64,000 bases of DNA, taken from contig CM053272.1 of NCBI GenBank assembly GCA_028583415.1, positions 45,145,185 to 45,209,184 of the forward strand, read 5' to 3'. The notes under the pieces were generated by a model. It did not search any database and was not told the DNA's origin. It saw nothing but the letters and a program-made list of their open reading frames with translations. Source of the DNA: Protea cynaroides (lineage: Eukaryota > Streptophyta > Magnoliopsida > Proteales > Proteaceae). How positions within the stretch are numbered: the first letter of the stretch is position 1; each line of letters opens with the position of its first letter. The translations under genes and the position numbers were made by a program. Shown here one piece after another: positions 36,883 through 48,702 of this stretch.

Positions 36883-37061
36883 CCGGCCCAACCCAGGGGG
36901 TCAACCCTAACCTAACCCAACCCTACCAGGATTGATCAAAATTTGAGCCCTAACCCAACCCTGCTAGGGTTTGGGCCGGGTTCAACTCTGCCAGGGTTCA
37001 GGATGAGGTTCAGGATGAGTTTGAACGGGTTCCGATTGTCAGGATAAAACTTGCACCTCTA
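36496..37061. mobile_element. hAT-type MITE with 8-bp TSD and (AT)n core
   Basis: Its 566 bp run from TAGGGCTGCAACATGG to AACTTGCACCTCTA. Flanks ATTTTACC (36488-36495) and ATTCTACC (37062-37069) match at 7 of 8 positions. The interior is packed with AACCCTAACC / GGGTTGGG motifs and carries a 64-bp (AT)n run at 36816-36879 bordered by GGGCCGGCCC palindromes. It encodes nothing. Confidence 0.8.
36816..36879. repeat. (AT)n microsatellite inside the hAT-type MITE
   Basis: An uninterrupted AT run flanked on both sides by the palindrome GGGCCGGCCC. The whole forms a long hairpin. Confidence 0.97.
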
Positions 37062-37194
37062 ATTCTACCAATGTTTGTTTTAAGATTAAAAAAAAACCAT
37101 CAAAAGCCTTATTTGTTCTGCAATAAAAATTTCTGTGTAAAAGATTTTTAATATTAAAAGAAACTATGTATCTTAACTAGATGGTGTGGAAATT

Positions 37195-37522
37195 AAAAAT
37201 GTGTATCTAATATCAGCAACCATAGTATTTGTTGCGTCACTAAATGCAAGTACAAAATTGTAGCTATAGCTTTTGGTGCGTAAATAATCTACCGCTACAT
37301 ATTTGCCGCAAAATCAACCGCAGCTAAATATCTGTACTTATAGCATACCACTTACTAACAGCGTCTATCCGCAGCTATAGCCATTAAAAGTTATTGAGAC
37401 CGCACTTCTAGCTACAGATTAAAAAACAGCAGGTAGGCCACAGTTAAAGGCTATTGCCATAGTTTTCTTGGATTTTTACTGCCAAAAAAACCCATAGTTA
37501 AAGACTTTATTTGTTGTAACGT
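37195..37522. repeat. possible CACTA-type element fragment
   Basis: The end TTTATTTGTTGTAACG (37507-37522) resembles the complement of CACTACAACAAAT, a common plant CACTA terminus. Upstream are repeated GCCGC / GCAGCTA / AGCTATAGC motifs like CACTA subterminal repeats. The left end is uncertain and no 3-bp target duplication could be fixed. Confidence 0.35.
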
Positions 37523-37854
37523 TTATATATATATTTATTTTTGGGGGGGATGGGGGGCAAATTTCTTGCTCTTTTAGTTTCCTTGATGAAACTTACCAAA
37601 GGGGGTAAATTTCTTGTATTTTATGGATTACAATTCTTTGTCAGATTGTACCATTTTCGTTCTCTCATATGTAGAGTGAAATGATAAAAAATGGAGTCAT
37701 CTTTTCACTAGAAGGGAGAAAACATGATGGGACTTTCTTCCTTGCGGCATTTAAACGCTAGTCAAATGAAGTCCCACACTATGGATAGAGAGGGAGGCTG
37801 CTTCTTAATAATAGCTTCATGATTTCCATGAAAACGGTATCCATCAACCAACTA

Positions 37855-37972
37855 CTCATGAACCAAAGTCGAGATTGGCTTCTTGGTTGTGTTGGCAGTT
37901 GTTGGCACATGTTACTCATGAACCAAAGTCGAGATTGGCTTGGTTGTGTTGGCAGTTGTTGGCACATGTTAT
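37855..37972. repeat. tandem duplication, period about 60 bp
   Basis: The two units, beginning ACTCATGAACCAAAGTCG, are nearly identical; the second lacks four bases (TTCT). There is no coding content. Confidence 0.85.
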
Positions 37973-38174
37973 TTTTCTGTCTTCGCCCATAAGTCTCATC
38001 TAATTATAAAAATGCCTCTCCTTTGAAAATTTTCTCTTTTAGGGTACTAACTTGCATGAGTTAATTGACTGAATTTTTCGTGCTTTCTCTATTCTGTAAT
38101 ATAGAGTCGTACCTGACATAATATACCTAAAAAACAAAAAAAACTAATTTTAAATTATTAAAAAAACCATATAT

Positions 38175-38177
<3 letters not shown>

Positions 38178-38227
<50 letters not shown>
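38178..38227. repeat. (AT)n microsatellite
   Basis: An AT run of about 50 bp, followed by a G-rich stretch. Confidence 0.95.
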
Positions 38228-38229
<2 letters not shown>

Positions 38230-41200
38230 TGTGTGGGGGGGAGGGGGGTGTTTGGCTCTAGGGTATGTTTTTTGGCTCTAGGTGATTGGTCAACACGACC
38301 ATAGGAGCAAATAACTTTTAATGATATATTAGTCATAGGGTCGCCAGTCTGATGGCAATTTTGAACATTCATTGGATAGAAGCAATTTATATAGAAAATA
38401 ACGTGTTGGAAAAAATCATAATCAAAGTCAAAATTACTTCTTCAAATAGAAATTTCAAAATAGATTTTAAAGTCAAATTTTATCTTTTCTTTTTTTTCCA
38501 AAATTTGGTTTTTCTTTTGGGTGAAAATTTGGTTTTTCAATTTTGAGTTGGTTTATACAATGTATGACTTTTTAGTCACATATTGCTTAGGGATTGTGGA
38601 AGAGAGGTATTTATTTGTAGGGAGGGTCATTTACCTTTTGAGCATAAAAAAGAAAGTCAAGCTCGGTTGACACACACGCACACCGGACCACGACTGCGAC
38701 AGGTGACTTGCGACCATGACGCGAGTGTGGGAGTGGGTGCGGGTGTGGGTTTTGTTGGATTCGGATACACCTCTATCAAGATACTCTTTTGGAAATGGCT
38801 CTACACTTAAAAAGGTGCCTTCTGAACTGTCAATCTCAAGATCTAAGATTTGGCACAATTTGAATGGTCAATTTGGAGGATTACACCACATTCAATGGTC
38901 ACGACCAATGGGTATCTGAGCCCTATAATTAAAGCCCGACCCCAAGCATCCAAATCACTTAAAACCATTAAGATTTCTCTCCTCTCTCTCTCTCTCTCTC
39001 TCCAACTCTCTTCCTCTATTCTGTTTGATCGAAGTTCATCGTGGTTGCTTTCAAAGGGTAGTTGATCTTAGCCGTTGGGTCTGCATACACCTGACAGTGC
39101 GTGCACACTGGGTGGGTGTCCTTCAGAAGAATTGTTTAGGCTAGTTTGCGGGGACTTGCTGTATCAAATAGATGACAAATACAGTCTTAAGGAGAGTATA
39201 CTAACACGACTCAACCCTATTTCGTTTTCGGTTTTATCCTATAAAATATGTATTGTTACATTTAACTTATGGTACATTACATGATTTAATAATATAGATA
39301 GGTTGATGTATATACATGTATGATTAATGCATATGTGGCCATTATTTCTTGATTATTAATTATAAAATAATTAATTGTTATTACTTCATATATTTTGTTT
39401 ATAAATCTTTACAATATCTACTTATTTATTGTTGTTTCAAAGCTTTATTTACAACACAATGATTTAAAGACAATTCTCATGCAAAAAGATTTCATTTTGC
39501 ACTGTGATCCATTAAACTTTTCTCCCAAAAATATGTATATTATATTTACTAAAAATATCATTAAAACTAGGCCAGAGTACATTATTATAATCTGTCTAGG
39601 CCTCTTAGATTTGATAATCAAACTTATCACCCATGTATAACCATGCACCCTTGTGTAATGCTTAGATTTTCAAGACTTTACTTTTCAACTTTGAGTTCTA
39701 CTTGGATTGAAACACATGTAGGGACATAGCACGTGCTCTTTGGGGTTTATAGGTCCATAAAATTTGAGTTTATTATTTAATTTTTCGAGTGGCAAATAAT
39801 AAATATTGGGTTATCTTCACAAACTTTTAAATATGACTTTGAATAGATAAGTTTGACATGTTTCGAAAATAAAATAATTATTTGATTTATTATTTTTTGA
39901 ACTATATTTTTTCCATCCCTTCAATTTTAATTTTACTCAAATTTCACATACTTTGCTTGAAATAATGAGATGTGGAAATTACAAAATACCCATTCTAAAA
40001 AATGTGTTTCTCATGTTAAGAAAAACTAAGGAGGAGGATCTACAAGTTGGCTTGGTATATTGGAACTTTATATGCTAGTGGAAAAATGGGAGTATAAAAA
40101 TAATCGGCAGGTAGTCACTTGGAGGGGAGAGAGAGAGAGAGAGAAATGAGATCAAGATTTCAAGGAATTAGAGAGAGATAGAGAAAGAAGTATATGTCGA
40201 CATCATGTACTTCCTTTTCCCTAAAAATTAATTAGACTATGAGAGGATAGTCTCATTCGACATTTCTTACATGCAACTTTAGCATACATTGCTCGAAAAT
40301 GAGGTCAAGCACATCATAAGGGTTTTCATATGCATAGTGCGATTTTCTTTGATGACCTTCTCATTTTTTTCGTCTATTTAATTTTAGGAAGCTTGTACCA
40401 GATGTTGTTGGTATATTTAGACTGTGATTGGTACACAATTTCAGAATGGAGAATGCATTCTTAAAATATGATGAAAATGAGTTAAAGATGGAGACATTTC
40501 TCATCTGGGCCCCAATTCTCCAAACAAAGAAAATAAAAAAGAGTGCATTTCAGAATGAATTGTATTCCCTAATTCATTTCATGTTTTAAGAAAAAGAATA
40601 CATTTGAAACATTTTTTTTATCATCTTAAAATGTGTTTTGACCTAAAATGAATTCCAAAAATACATACCAAAGGCAGGTTTTAGTTTTTCCATGCAAGAT
40701 ACATAAAACAAGGACTCAGATTTTTCTTGGGCATTTTTTTTTGTGCACATAATTTAAATGTGCTAACCAAGCACAAGAACTCATTTCCCTTAAATTTTAT
40801 ATTTAATTATTTTAAACAAGAAACTTTCCTCTATTAACTACAGATTTGATTATCCATCGTATGGGCACATATTTCTTTATTGACACTAAATTTTTATATA
40901 CCAACTGTCTATTTTTTAATGGGTTTTTTAGTTGATACCGATTCTTTTTAACGCACACTCATTGATCCATCATGGAACTATAATATACAAGGGATAACTT
41001 TAGTATTTGAGATAGCTAGTGTGAAAGGGGCTTTACATGACCCAACAGACATTTGCTGTTGGAGTCAATAGTTGTTGATGCCTAATAGGTGTCAATAAGA
41101 AAAACCCTATTTAAAGGGTGACAATGATGTTCTTCTATTGTCCACATCATCAACTAAGCTGGTATTTTATCCCAACACAATTTGCATGTGGCAATATAAA

Positions 41201-41520
41201 GTTCTAAAAAAAATGATAAAAATGCCATTTATGGATAACTTTCATTTAGAGATTGAGAATTTAATAAGAAAGTTTAGTATATGATGATGATTCATATGGT
41301 TGAGATGAGATATAAAATTTAAAGACACTGTATATATTAATATAGAATCTATATCCAATGGTTAGTTTGACCATATCACCTTTAGATTGATCAAAACAGG
41401 TCGATATTATCAAAGAGGATCGAAGAGGTATTTAACTTTAGTAATTATTTTCATTTCTTCATAGGTTTGTGAAGAAGTGAAGAATAAACTTAGTCATGAG
41501 TCATGGTGTTATGCATCTAA
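38228..41520. other. gene-free AT-rich stretch
   Basis: No coding region is recognisable. A (CT)n tract lies at 38978-39002 and a (GA)n tract at 40127-40145. At 40418-40680 ends resembling GATTGGTACACA and the complement of CCAAAGGCAGG suggest a decayed Tourist-like MITE, without target duplication. Confidence 0.45.
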
Positions 41521-41950
41521 GTTGATGTCAAGAAGTAGGGCTGATTATTACAGATATCAACAGCTTGATTGATCACTTTGCTTGGAAAGCCTTGTCTTTA
41601 CCATGCAAGATGATTTTGCTGCTCTCTATTTATTGGCTTCTAGACTTATGCCAGGCTAAAGCCTCCGCTGAATCACGAGATTCACAGCATTACAATGAAT
41701 AAATTATTACTTCACCATAATAAAAAAAATAAAGTTGATATCAACAAGTGGGGTTGATAATTACAGATATCAACAGCATGGCTGATAACCTTGCTTGAAA
41801 AATCCTGTTTTTACCATATGAGATGGTTTTTCTGCTCTACATCCCTTGGCTTCTAGACTTATGGCAGTCTGAAACCTCAGCTGAATCACGCCATTAAAAT
41901 CAATAAATTATTACTTTACCCAAAAAAAAATAAAAATTGATGTCATCAAA
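41521..41950. repeat. tandem duplication, period 213 bp
   Basis: The unit at 41521-41733 (from GTTGATGTCAAGAAGTAGGG) is repeated at 41734-41936 with moderate divergence, and a third copy starts at about 41937. No gene is seen in it. Confidence 0.8.
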
Positions 41951-42112
41951 TGTTTAAAAAGGAATATAAATGTACTTAGATGAATTAAAAAAGAATTAAA
42001 TTTTGTATTACATAAAAGAGAAGCAATCTGCTAAAATCACTAATTTATCATAGACACTTAATGGTTATGTGGCAAATATCACATAGTAAATTGTTTTGTA
42101 TATCCCTCTCTC

Positions 42113-42346
42113 GTATAGAAATTTTCTCCTGCCTGAGTTTGGGCGGGAGACTTGGTTGGCGGTCCGGATGGATGGTCGCCACCTGGTTCTCGGGTGGATC
42201 CGAGCCCTCCATCCGAGCCGACAAGCTGAGCCGATAGGGGTGTCGGCTTGGATGGAGGCCTCGGATCCACCCGAAAGCCAGGTGGTGGCCATCCATCTGA
42301 TCGCCAAGTCTCTCGCCCAAACTCAAGTGGGAGAGGATTTGGATCC
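42113..42346. mobile_element. palindromic MITE, family B copy, 9-bp TSD
   Basis: A 234-bp foldback with termini GTATAGAAATTT and GGATTTGGATCC. Flanks CCCTCTCTC (42104-42112) and CCCTCTCCC (42347-42355) agree at 8 of 9 positions. The arms contain CCATCCGAGCC/GGCTCGGAT-type blocks of family B. Confidence 0.9.
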
Positions 42347-42882
42347 CCCTCTCCCATCCTCCTTTTCTTTTAAGTGCAAAATTATTAAGGACCCCTTGGC
42401 CAACTATAAAATTTTATTATTTCTAATGATAGCTCACTAGTTGACAATTAACATACTAATCCTTATTATCTTTATAGGAACCAATTACACTAATCCTTGT
42501 TATCTTTATAGCTAACAACCCACGCTTTCATGTATCAAGAATGGTTTTTAGAGAAACGGATTCCTACTCTGATGAGGTGACAGGGAGATTCCTTCCCATA
42601 CCCATTCACACATATAATAAGCAGTGGATCCAACATTGACACTCTCTTTCTTCAAATTTTCCATTTGGTCCTTTGTTAAATGAATTCGAGTTCATTCGTC
42701 TTTCTATTATCATTCTTTTTTGTTTGATAAAACTAAAGAAATAAATTCATGTCTGACCATATGAACACGCAGAAAAGATAAAATAACCACCTCATCCTCT
42801 TGGATGTCGGTTCATGAATCCTTATGGTCCCATTAAGAGAAAGGAGTGAACATGACAAAAAAATCTGACCGATCTAAAATGA

Positions 42883-43031
42883 GGATCCACATCTTCTCCT
42901 GCAATAGATGAAACTGTCAGTTGATCGAAGGACTGAAGTTCAGTCAATTCACATGTTAAGAGATCGATATATGCATCAGCTGAAATTTAGTCTTCGATAA
43001 TTTCACATGCCACAGAAGAGGATTTCTATCC
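42883..43031. mobile_element. short palindromic MITE, family E, 9-bp TSD
   Basis: A 149-bp element from GGATCCACATCTTCTCC to GAAGAGGATTTCTATCC. Only the outer 20 bp and an inner ACTGAAGTTCAGT block pair well. Flanks CTAAAATGA (42874-42882) and CTAAAAAGA (43032-43040) agree at 8 of 9 positions. It shares termini but not internal sequence with the larger families. Confidence 0.7.
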
Positions 43032-43360
43032 CTAAAAAGAACTGATGTGAAAGGAATGCGTAGCTTATGTGGGCCAAGGAATCGGCTGCTTAGCTTAATA
43101 ATAAGTAATTACGTTATCCTTCTGTTCTCGTAAATTACGTCAAGTATCCCAAGAAAGTGGAAGTCCCACCGACCAGACCGACAATCTCGTGGGGGATCCT
43201 CTCGGTCTTACAAAATGAATCCAACGGGAATTGTTTAGAGTTACTGGTCGGCTACCAATGTAGCAGCCAACCATATTGTGCCAAGTGGATACTGTACGAG
43301 AGCCAAAAATTTTATTTCGTTCTTGAAAGAATCAAAGCTTTGCCACTACTCATCCTCTTC

Positions 43361-43656
43361 GGATTTACATCGTTTCCTCCCAGTTGTTCTGGGAGGACAG
43401 TGGTAATCTATCCTGAATGATTATCCTGTGGCTCTCGGTGAATTCGAGATCTACGTCCGAGTCGACACCTTCTGTCGGCTTGGCTTGTCGACTGGGTGTC
43501 GCTCGAACATGGGTCTCGGATTCACCAAGAGCCACGTGGCAATCATCCAGAATAGGTTGCCACTGTCCTCCAAGACCACTGGGAAGAGAGGATGCAGATC
43601 CGCTTGGACATGGATCTCGTATTCACCGTGGCTCTAGGAGGAGAGGATGCGGTTCC
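43361..43656. mobile_element. palindromic MITE, family A copy 5, with duplicated right end
   Basis: It runs from GGATTTACATCG to GCAGATCC (43601). A second partial right arm follows (43602-43656, ending GGATGCGGTTCC). No matching flanks were found for either end, so the 3' side is rearranged. Confidence 0.8.
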
Positions 43657-43860
43657 CTTTGTCTTCTACATAAAAAAGATGGACCTGATTTTAAGGAACT
43701 GTATGTTTCTAGTTTCTTCAACCGTGATCTGACCGTTAGAGATTATCTGATGTTCATATCCATGTATTGCTACATACTCTCAGTGAATTCTAGTTATTGA
43801 ATTAAGATTGGAATCTCTTTAACAATAGGGAAGACTTAAACCTTGATTTTAGTCACAACT

Positions 43861-44282
43861 TGAAAAATATTTTTATGGACGAAATTAATTATAAGATTAA
43901 TTGGTTCAATGGGAGTCTAGTTACAGGTAGATCGGTTTAAGTATGATTAGAGATGGATCAATCTGATTCACTGTGGGACTCGTCCAGGGTTAGGGGTGGT
44001 ATTATAAATATCAATGGTTAGAGTCCCCACAGTCATGGTGTTATTTTCTTCTCCTGTTCTCATACGCAGCGAGAAGATCAAGGGATCCCGACAGGCTTTG
44101 GAAGACTCAGATCCAAGTATTCAAAGCAAAGAAAATGGTCGAAAATCAATCTACAGCAAGAAGTATGTGTCATATCAACTCTTTTCAATACTCATTGTAT
44201 TTTAATAATCTGGGTGGTATGTTTGTTAGGGTTCATGGAAAATTTCATGAAAAAACCTAAAGAAGATCTAAAAAATCTTACA
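43861..44282 (+). repeat. 5' LTR (422 bp) of the LARD-like element
   Basis: It is homologous to 51723-52116 over its length and carries about 28 extra bases near 44084-44112. It starts TGAAAAATATTTTT and ends AAAATCTTACA; the 3' copy keeps the fuller inverted end TGTAAGAT...ATCTTACA. Confidence 0.92.
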
Positions 44283-44283
44283 G

Positions 44284-44296
44284 TGGAATCAGAGCC
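44284..44296 (+). promoter_or_regulatory. primer-binding site, tRNA-Met type
   Basis: TGGAATCAGAGCC lies one base after the 5' LTR and differs at one position from the usual initiator-tRNA-Met complementary site TGGTATCAGAGCC. Confidence 0.88.
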
Positions 44297-46304
44297 ACCT
44301 ACACAGATCTAGAATCGATGGAAAAATATTGTTAAAACTTTATGTTTGATTAGATTGAAAAAGGGAGAGATTTTTCTCTCAAATTTTTCGTATGAACCTG
44401 TCTAGAGTTTGGACCCTCGAAATTTTTTTTTCGAACCGTTAAAAAAAAATTTTTTTTTATAGGATAATAGGTCTAAGAGAGACGGAGCTGGCCACATAAG
44501 GTTGGTCGCCGAAAGTTACCTAACGCGCTCTCATGCGCCGCCTAAAAAAGCACGTGAGATCCACGTGCCGGAGGCAATTAAAAAAAAAAAGAAAAAAAAA
44601 GGTAAAGGTAGGGCTGACGTCACCTGGTCAGCCCCGTACTGGACTGAACCGATCTGGGCCAGTCCAGGACCAAACCAGAACCCAGACCAGCCCGATCGAC
44701 CCAAGGAGACCAGTGAATCCGACCCAATGACCAGACTTTTGACCCGTAACCCGACCCGATGATCCAATTTTTTGGTCTGAGGACCTGACCCGTCGACTAG
44801 AAAAAGTGGGACCGAGAACCCCGATGGGTGGGTTGGTTGGGCCAGAGATTGAACCGCTGATTTACGGTTCGATTTAAAGTCCAGACCGTTTGGTTTGGTC
44901 TGGACCAAAGCATTAAAATTTAAGTTGTGGGTTCGGTCCGCCCATAACTGAGCCTGGACAGACCGAACTGACCGGCTAAACCGCCCGAAATCGGTTCAAG
45001 ATGCAAGAATGCAAGTGCCGACTTTGATCAACGATTATGGGCCCTAGGAGCGTCGGATTTTAACGTGATTTTTTGCGTTGAATTTGTATTTTCATGCTCT
45101 ACAGTTTGGTACATAGTTTGGTGATTTGAGGAATTTATTTTTTATTAAAAGGTGTCTCAAATTAGTTCGATTTGTAGTTTTCTGCTTGTTTATCAGTTAT
45201 TTTTGTGCCAGATACTTGTAGAAGGTTGTGCGTGCATGATATTTTATTTATTGACCCACAAGGTGCTACAAAATAGGGTTTGAGGATATCACTGTGGAAT
45301 TAGGTAGAACCCGCCAAAATGATACACCTAGTTTCATCATGATGTCTTCAAATTCAAAGTTCATGTATTTGTAAATGCTTGTGTATGGACGATATATACC
45401 CAAATGTGACATTGTCAAGTTTTGATCAAATTAAAGTTTGTGGGTGTTATGTGAAGATTGGGTGAAATCCACCAAAGTGGTACACTCAGTTCCAACATGG
45501 TGGTCCTTAAACTCCAAATTTATGAATTTACATATACAATGAAGGATATATTTTTATTACACTGTTCTCCATGGTGTGAAAAGCAGCTAAGAAAGATAGT
45601 GTTAACCCAAATGTGGCATTGTCAAAGTTAAAGGTATGTTCATGCACATGAGTTGAAAGGGTTTTGACTTTAGGGAGTCTAATTAATCCAAAGGTGGTGG
45701 AATTTTCGAGAGTCATTATTCTTTCGCAGTCACTGCACAGAAACTGAGAAGACCACTGCATGTTTATCTCAAAGGAGAATGTGTAGTTGGTTAACTCTTG
45801 AAAAATGATATTTATTTGCATGAATGATTTATATGGTTAACGCAAGTAAGGATATGCGTATGAATCTTCAGTGATTTGATACTGTATTTAAACTCATACA
45901 CTGATGTGTTCATCCAAGTATGACTGTCCTAAAGAATATTTTGTTATCTATTTTTTTCTATTTGGGACAAAGTATAAATAAATATAAATTACATGTGTTT
46001 ATATGAGTCTTGTGTAATTTATCTATTGTAGGACATTTGTGTTTAGACTCATATAATGATGATGATTTATGTCTCTTAGGATGTCTGTCTCAGTGAATGT
46101 ACCATATGGTTTGATAGTTTCTTTTCCACTCTTTTTAAGACAAAGAATAAAATTTATTATGAGTAATTTACATAAGTTGTGAGGTATTTTACTATTGAGG
46201 TTATATGTAGTAGTATTAAGATGAGAAATGTTGCAAATGGATTATCTAAGAAAAATTCAAAGGATAAGAATAATATTTTAGAGGGAGTCAGAAGATAGTT
46301 TATT

Positions 46305-48636
46305 TGTCACACCCCAATTCTGATCTAACCAGAACGGTGTGAGTGAACCGTCATTGAACCAACGGTTCACACCAGGATCTCGAATAGGCCGTGTCCACCC
46401 ATACAAACCATTACACATAACCACAATCAGAATATAAATATACAGCGGAAGACTTTTAAATAAAATGAACCGAGTACCTATTGATAATTTAAATAAAATA
46501 TCCAATTATTCAAATCAAACACATAATATAATATCTCTTACATCACTTTAATCCAACAAAAAATAACTGAAATAAATAAATAAAAATTCATCATAGGTAC
46601 ACGCAGAAATGGCACTCGCATGAAGCATCATGCTCGTCCTCCCCTGCTTGTACATCCAGAGCAGCTACACCTTCATACATCGGAGCGTTCACGTAATCGT
46701 CCACAGTATAACCTGCATCCATATCTAAAACAAGATGTGCACAAAGGGTGAGCTCACAACACAACTCAGTAAGACAATCAGAGAGTTTCACAATATTATG
46801 CATGAGTAACAATCATTTTATGTTGTAGTCTGGTTTTAAGTTTGCAATGTGCTATAGAAAGGTTTGGTGGCCCCCGCACCTCTATACACGAGTGTGTGAC
46901 ATCGTACAGTAGATCACACTATCACCAACCCACATGCACCCATCATGGGATAGAGATAGAGCTAAGGTATACCCGCACCTCCCCGATACTCTACCCATAC
47001 CGTACCTAAGCCCCTACTGGCCAGGGCTCGCAAACTGGGCTCGCAACTAACCAATCCTATATGTCAACAATGTATGCTCTATCCCAGCACAGTCATCTAC
47101 GGCATAGAGATAGAGCTAAGACATTCCCACACCTCCCCTGATACCCTATCCGCAACTACACACTAGAATAGAAACAATACGCAGGTAGACCCTATCCCAA
47201 CATAACTCCCTACGACATAGAGATAGAGCTAAAGCATCGTGGACAAGCCAACGTCGACTCGGAATCCTCAGTACCACATAACAATGGCCGGGACAACATC
47301 AATATCGGAGACCACCGTACCACGACCTTCCCCTGATACCCCACCCGTAACAAGCATGTTAAGACAGAATACTACAAAAATTTCTAGTGTGAAGAGCGAT
47401 CTCAGGCCCATGCCCCACTCCACACACTAACGAAAACAATCACATGCCTAACAAATACATCTTATCAATGCATGAATAGTAATAATAACTGAAAGTAAAG
47501 GATGGCATGTGAATATACACAAACATCACATCGTAGATATTCAATGATTAACAACGATTTACTGTCCATTAATTATTAAGTTTAGGTCAGATTCCCTTAC
47601 CTGACGCTCGTTCGATAACTTTCTCCACGTCGCAAGATCCAAACGATAAGTCACAAAGTCCTACAATATTATTAGGGTTTCATTAAAATAACATTCTTAG
47701 AGTTTCATGTTGATCGAAAACCAACAGGGTTACAAAATACCCTCATAGAGCTGACCGGTGGCATATACCAGTCGCAGCTCTGTGGGAAAGACTGGCGACC
47801 GGTATGGTCAGCCGGTCCCCACAGATAACCTCCCGAGAGGTAGCGGTCGCAACATACCGGTCGCACTATGTGCAATCGGTATAGTCGACCGGTATGTCTC
47901 CGGAAGACCATACATGGGTTCTTCGACTGCCGACGATCATCCTCCATGGATTTTCAGGGTTTCTCCTATCCATTCTAAGTCTAGGCTTTGAGTTAGAGTT
48001 ATCCCCAACTCATTCAAGTTTCGTTTCGATGAATATCATCCCGAAACTTGAATCTAGGGTTTGACGGCAACTTAGGGTTTATTGGCCAAATTAGTGTTTT
48101 AGATCAATACCTACTTTGCATGTATTGATCCACCCACACAACTAACATAGGGTAAGAAGATGGATTCAAACACTTACCGTTGACAGGCGTAATGAGAGCG
48201 TCGTCGAACGGTAATGGCGGCACCTCCTTCTTCTTCCTAGCCCCTTCTCCTTTCCAAGCTCTTTCTCTTCTCTAGGGTTTGTGAGAGACAATGGAAAGGA
48301 TTTGAGGAAGCTTAAGGGTGTATTTACAGGCTAGAAATAGGGTTTAGTAACCCTACTATGATTAGGAAACTTTTAGGATTCGAAATCAGGAAAGCGGGAC
48401 CCGCAGAGACCAATTTCCAGATTCCCGCACATAGCTGTGCAGGCCATACCGGTCGACCGGTACCAAGACCGGTACCATCGATCGGTATACCTAAAATCAG
48501 GTATAATTGGTCGACTTCGGTCCGATTTTGTACCTGTTTGTTATCCGCTTGTCCCGTCTGGCCCGGTGATGATCGGAAGACCTATCATGACACAAAACCA
48601 AGGTTTAGACCGGGTTTTCAGAGTGCGGGTCTTACA
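46305..48636 (-). repeat. 3' LTR of the nested chromovirus (2.33 kb)
   Basis: On the plus strand it starts TGTCACACCCC and ends GGGTCTTACA, so on the element's strand it reads TGTAAGACCC...GGGGTGTGACA. The polypurine tract AAGGGTGGTGGAG lies just upstream on the minus strand. A second tract about 56 bp further (AAGGGTGGGGGAG, before TGTAGAACC) makes 48692 an alternative LTR edge. Confidence 0.82.
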
Positions 48637-48702
48637 ACTCCACCACCCTTAAAAGAAATTTTGTCCCGAAATTTGCATGTAGGTTCTACAACTCCCCCAC
48701 CC

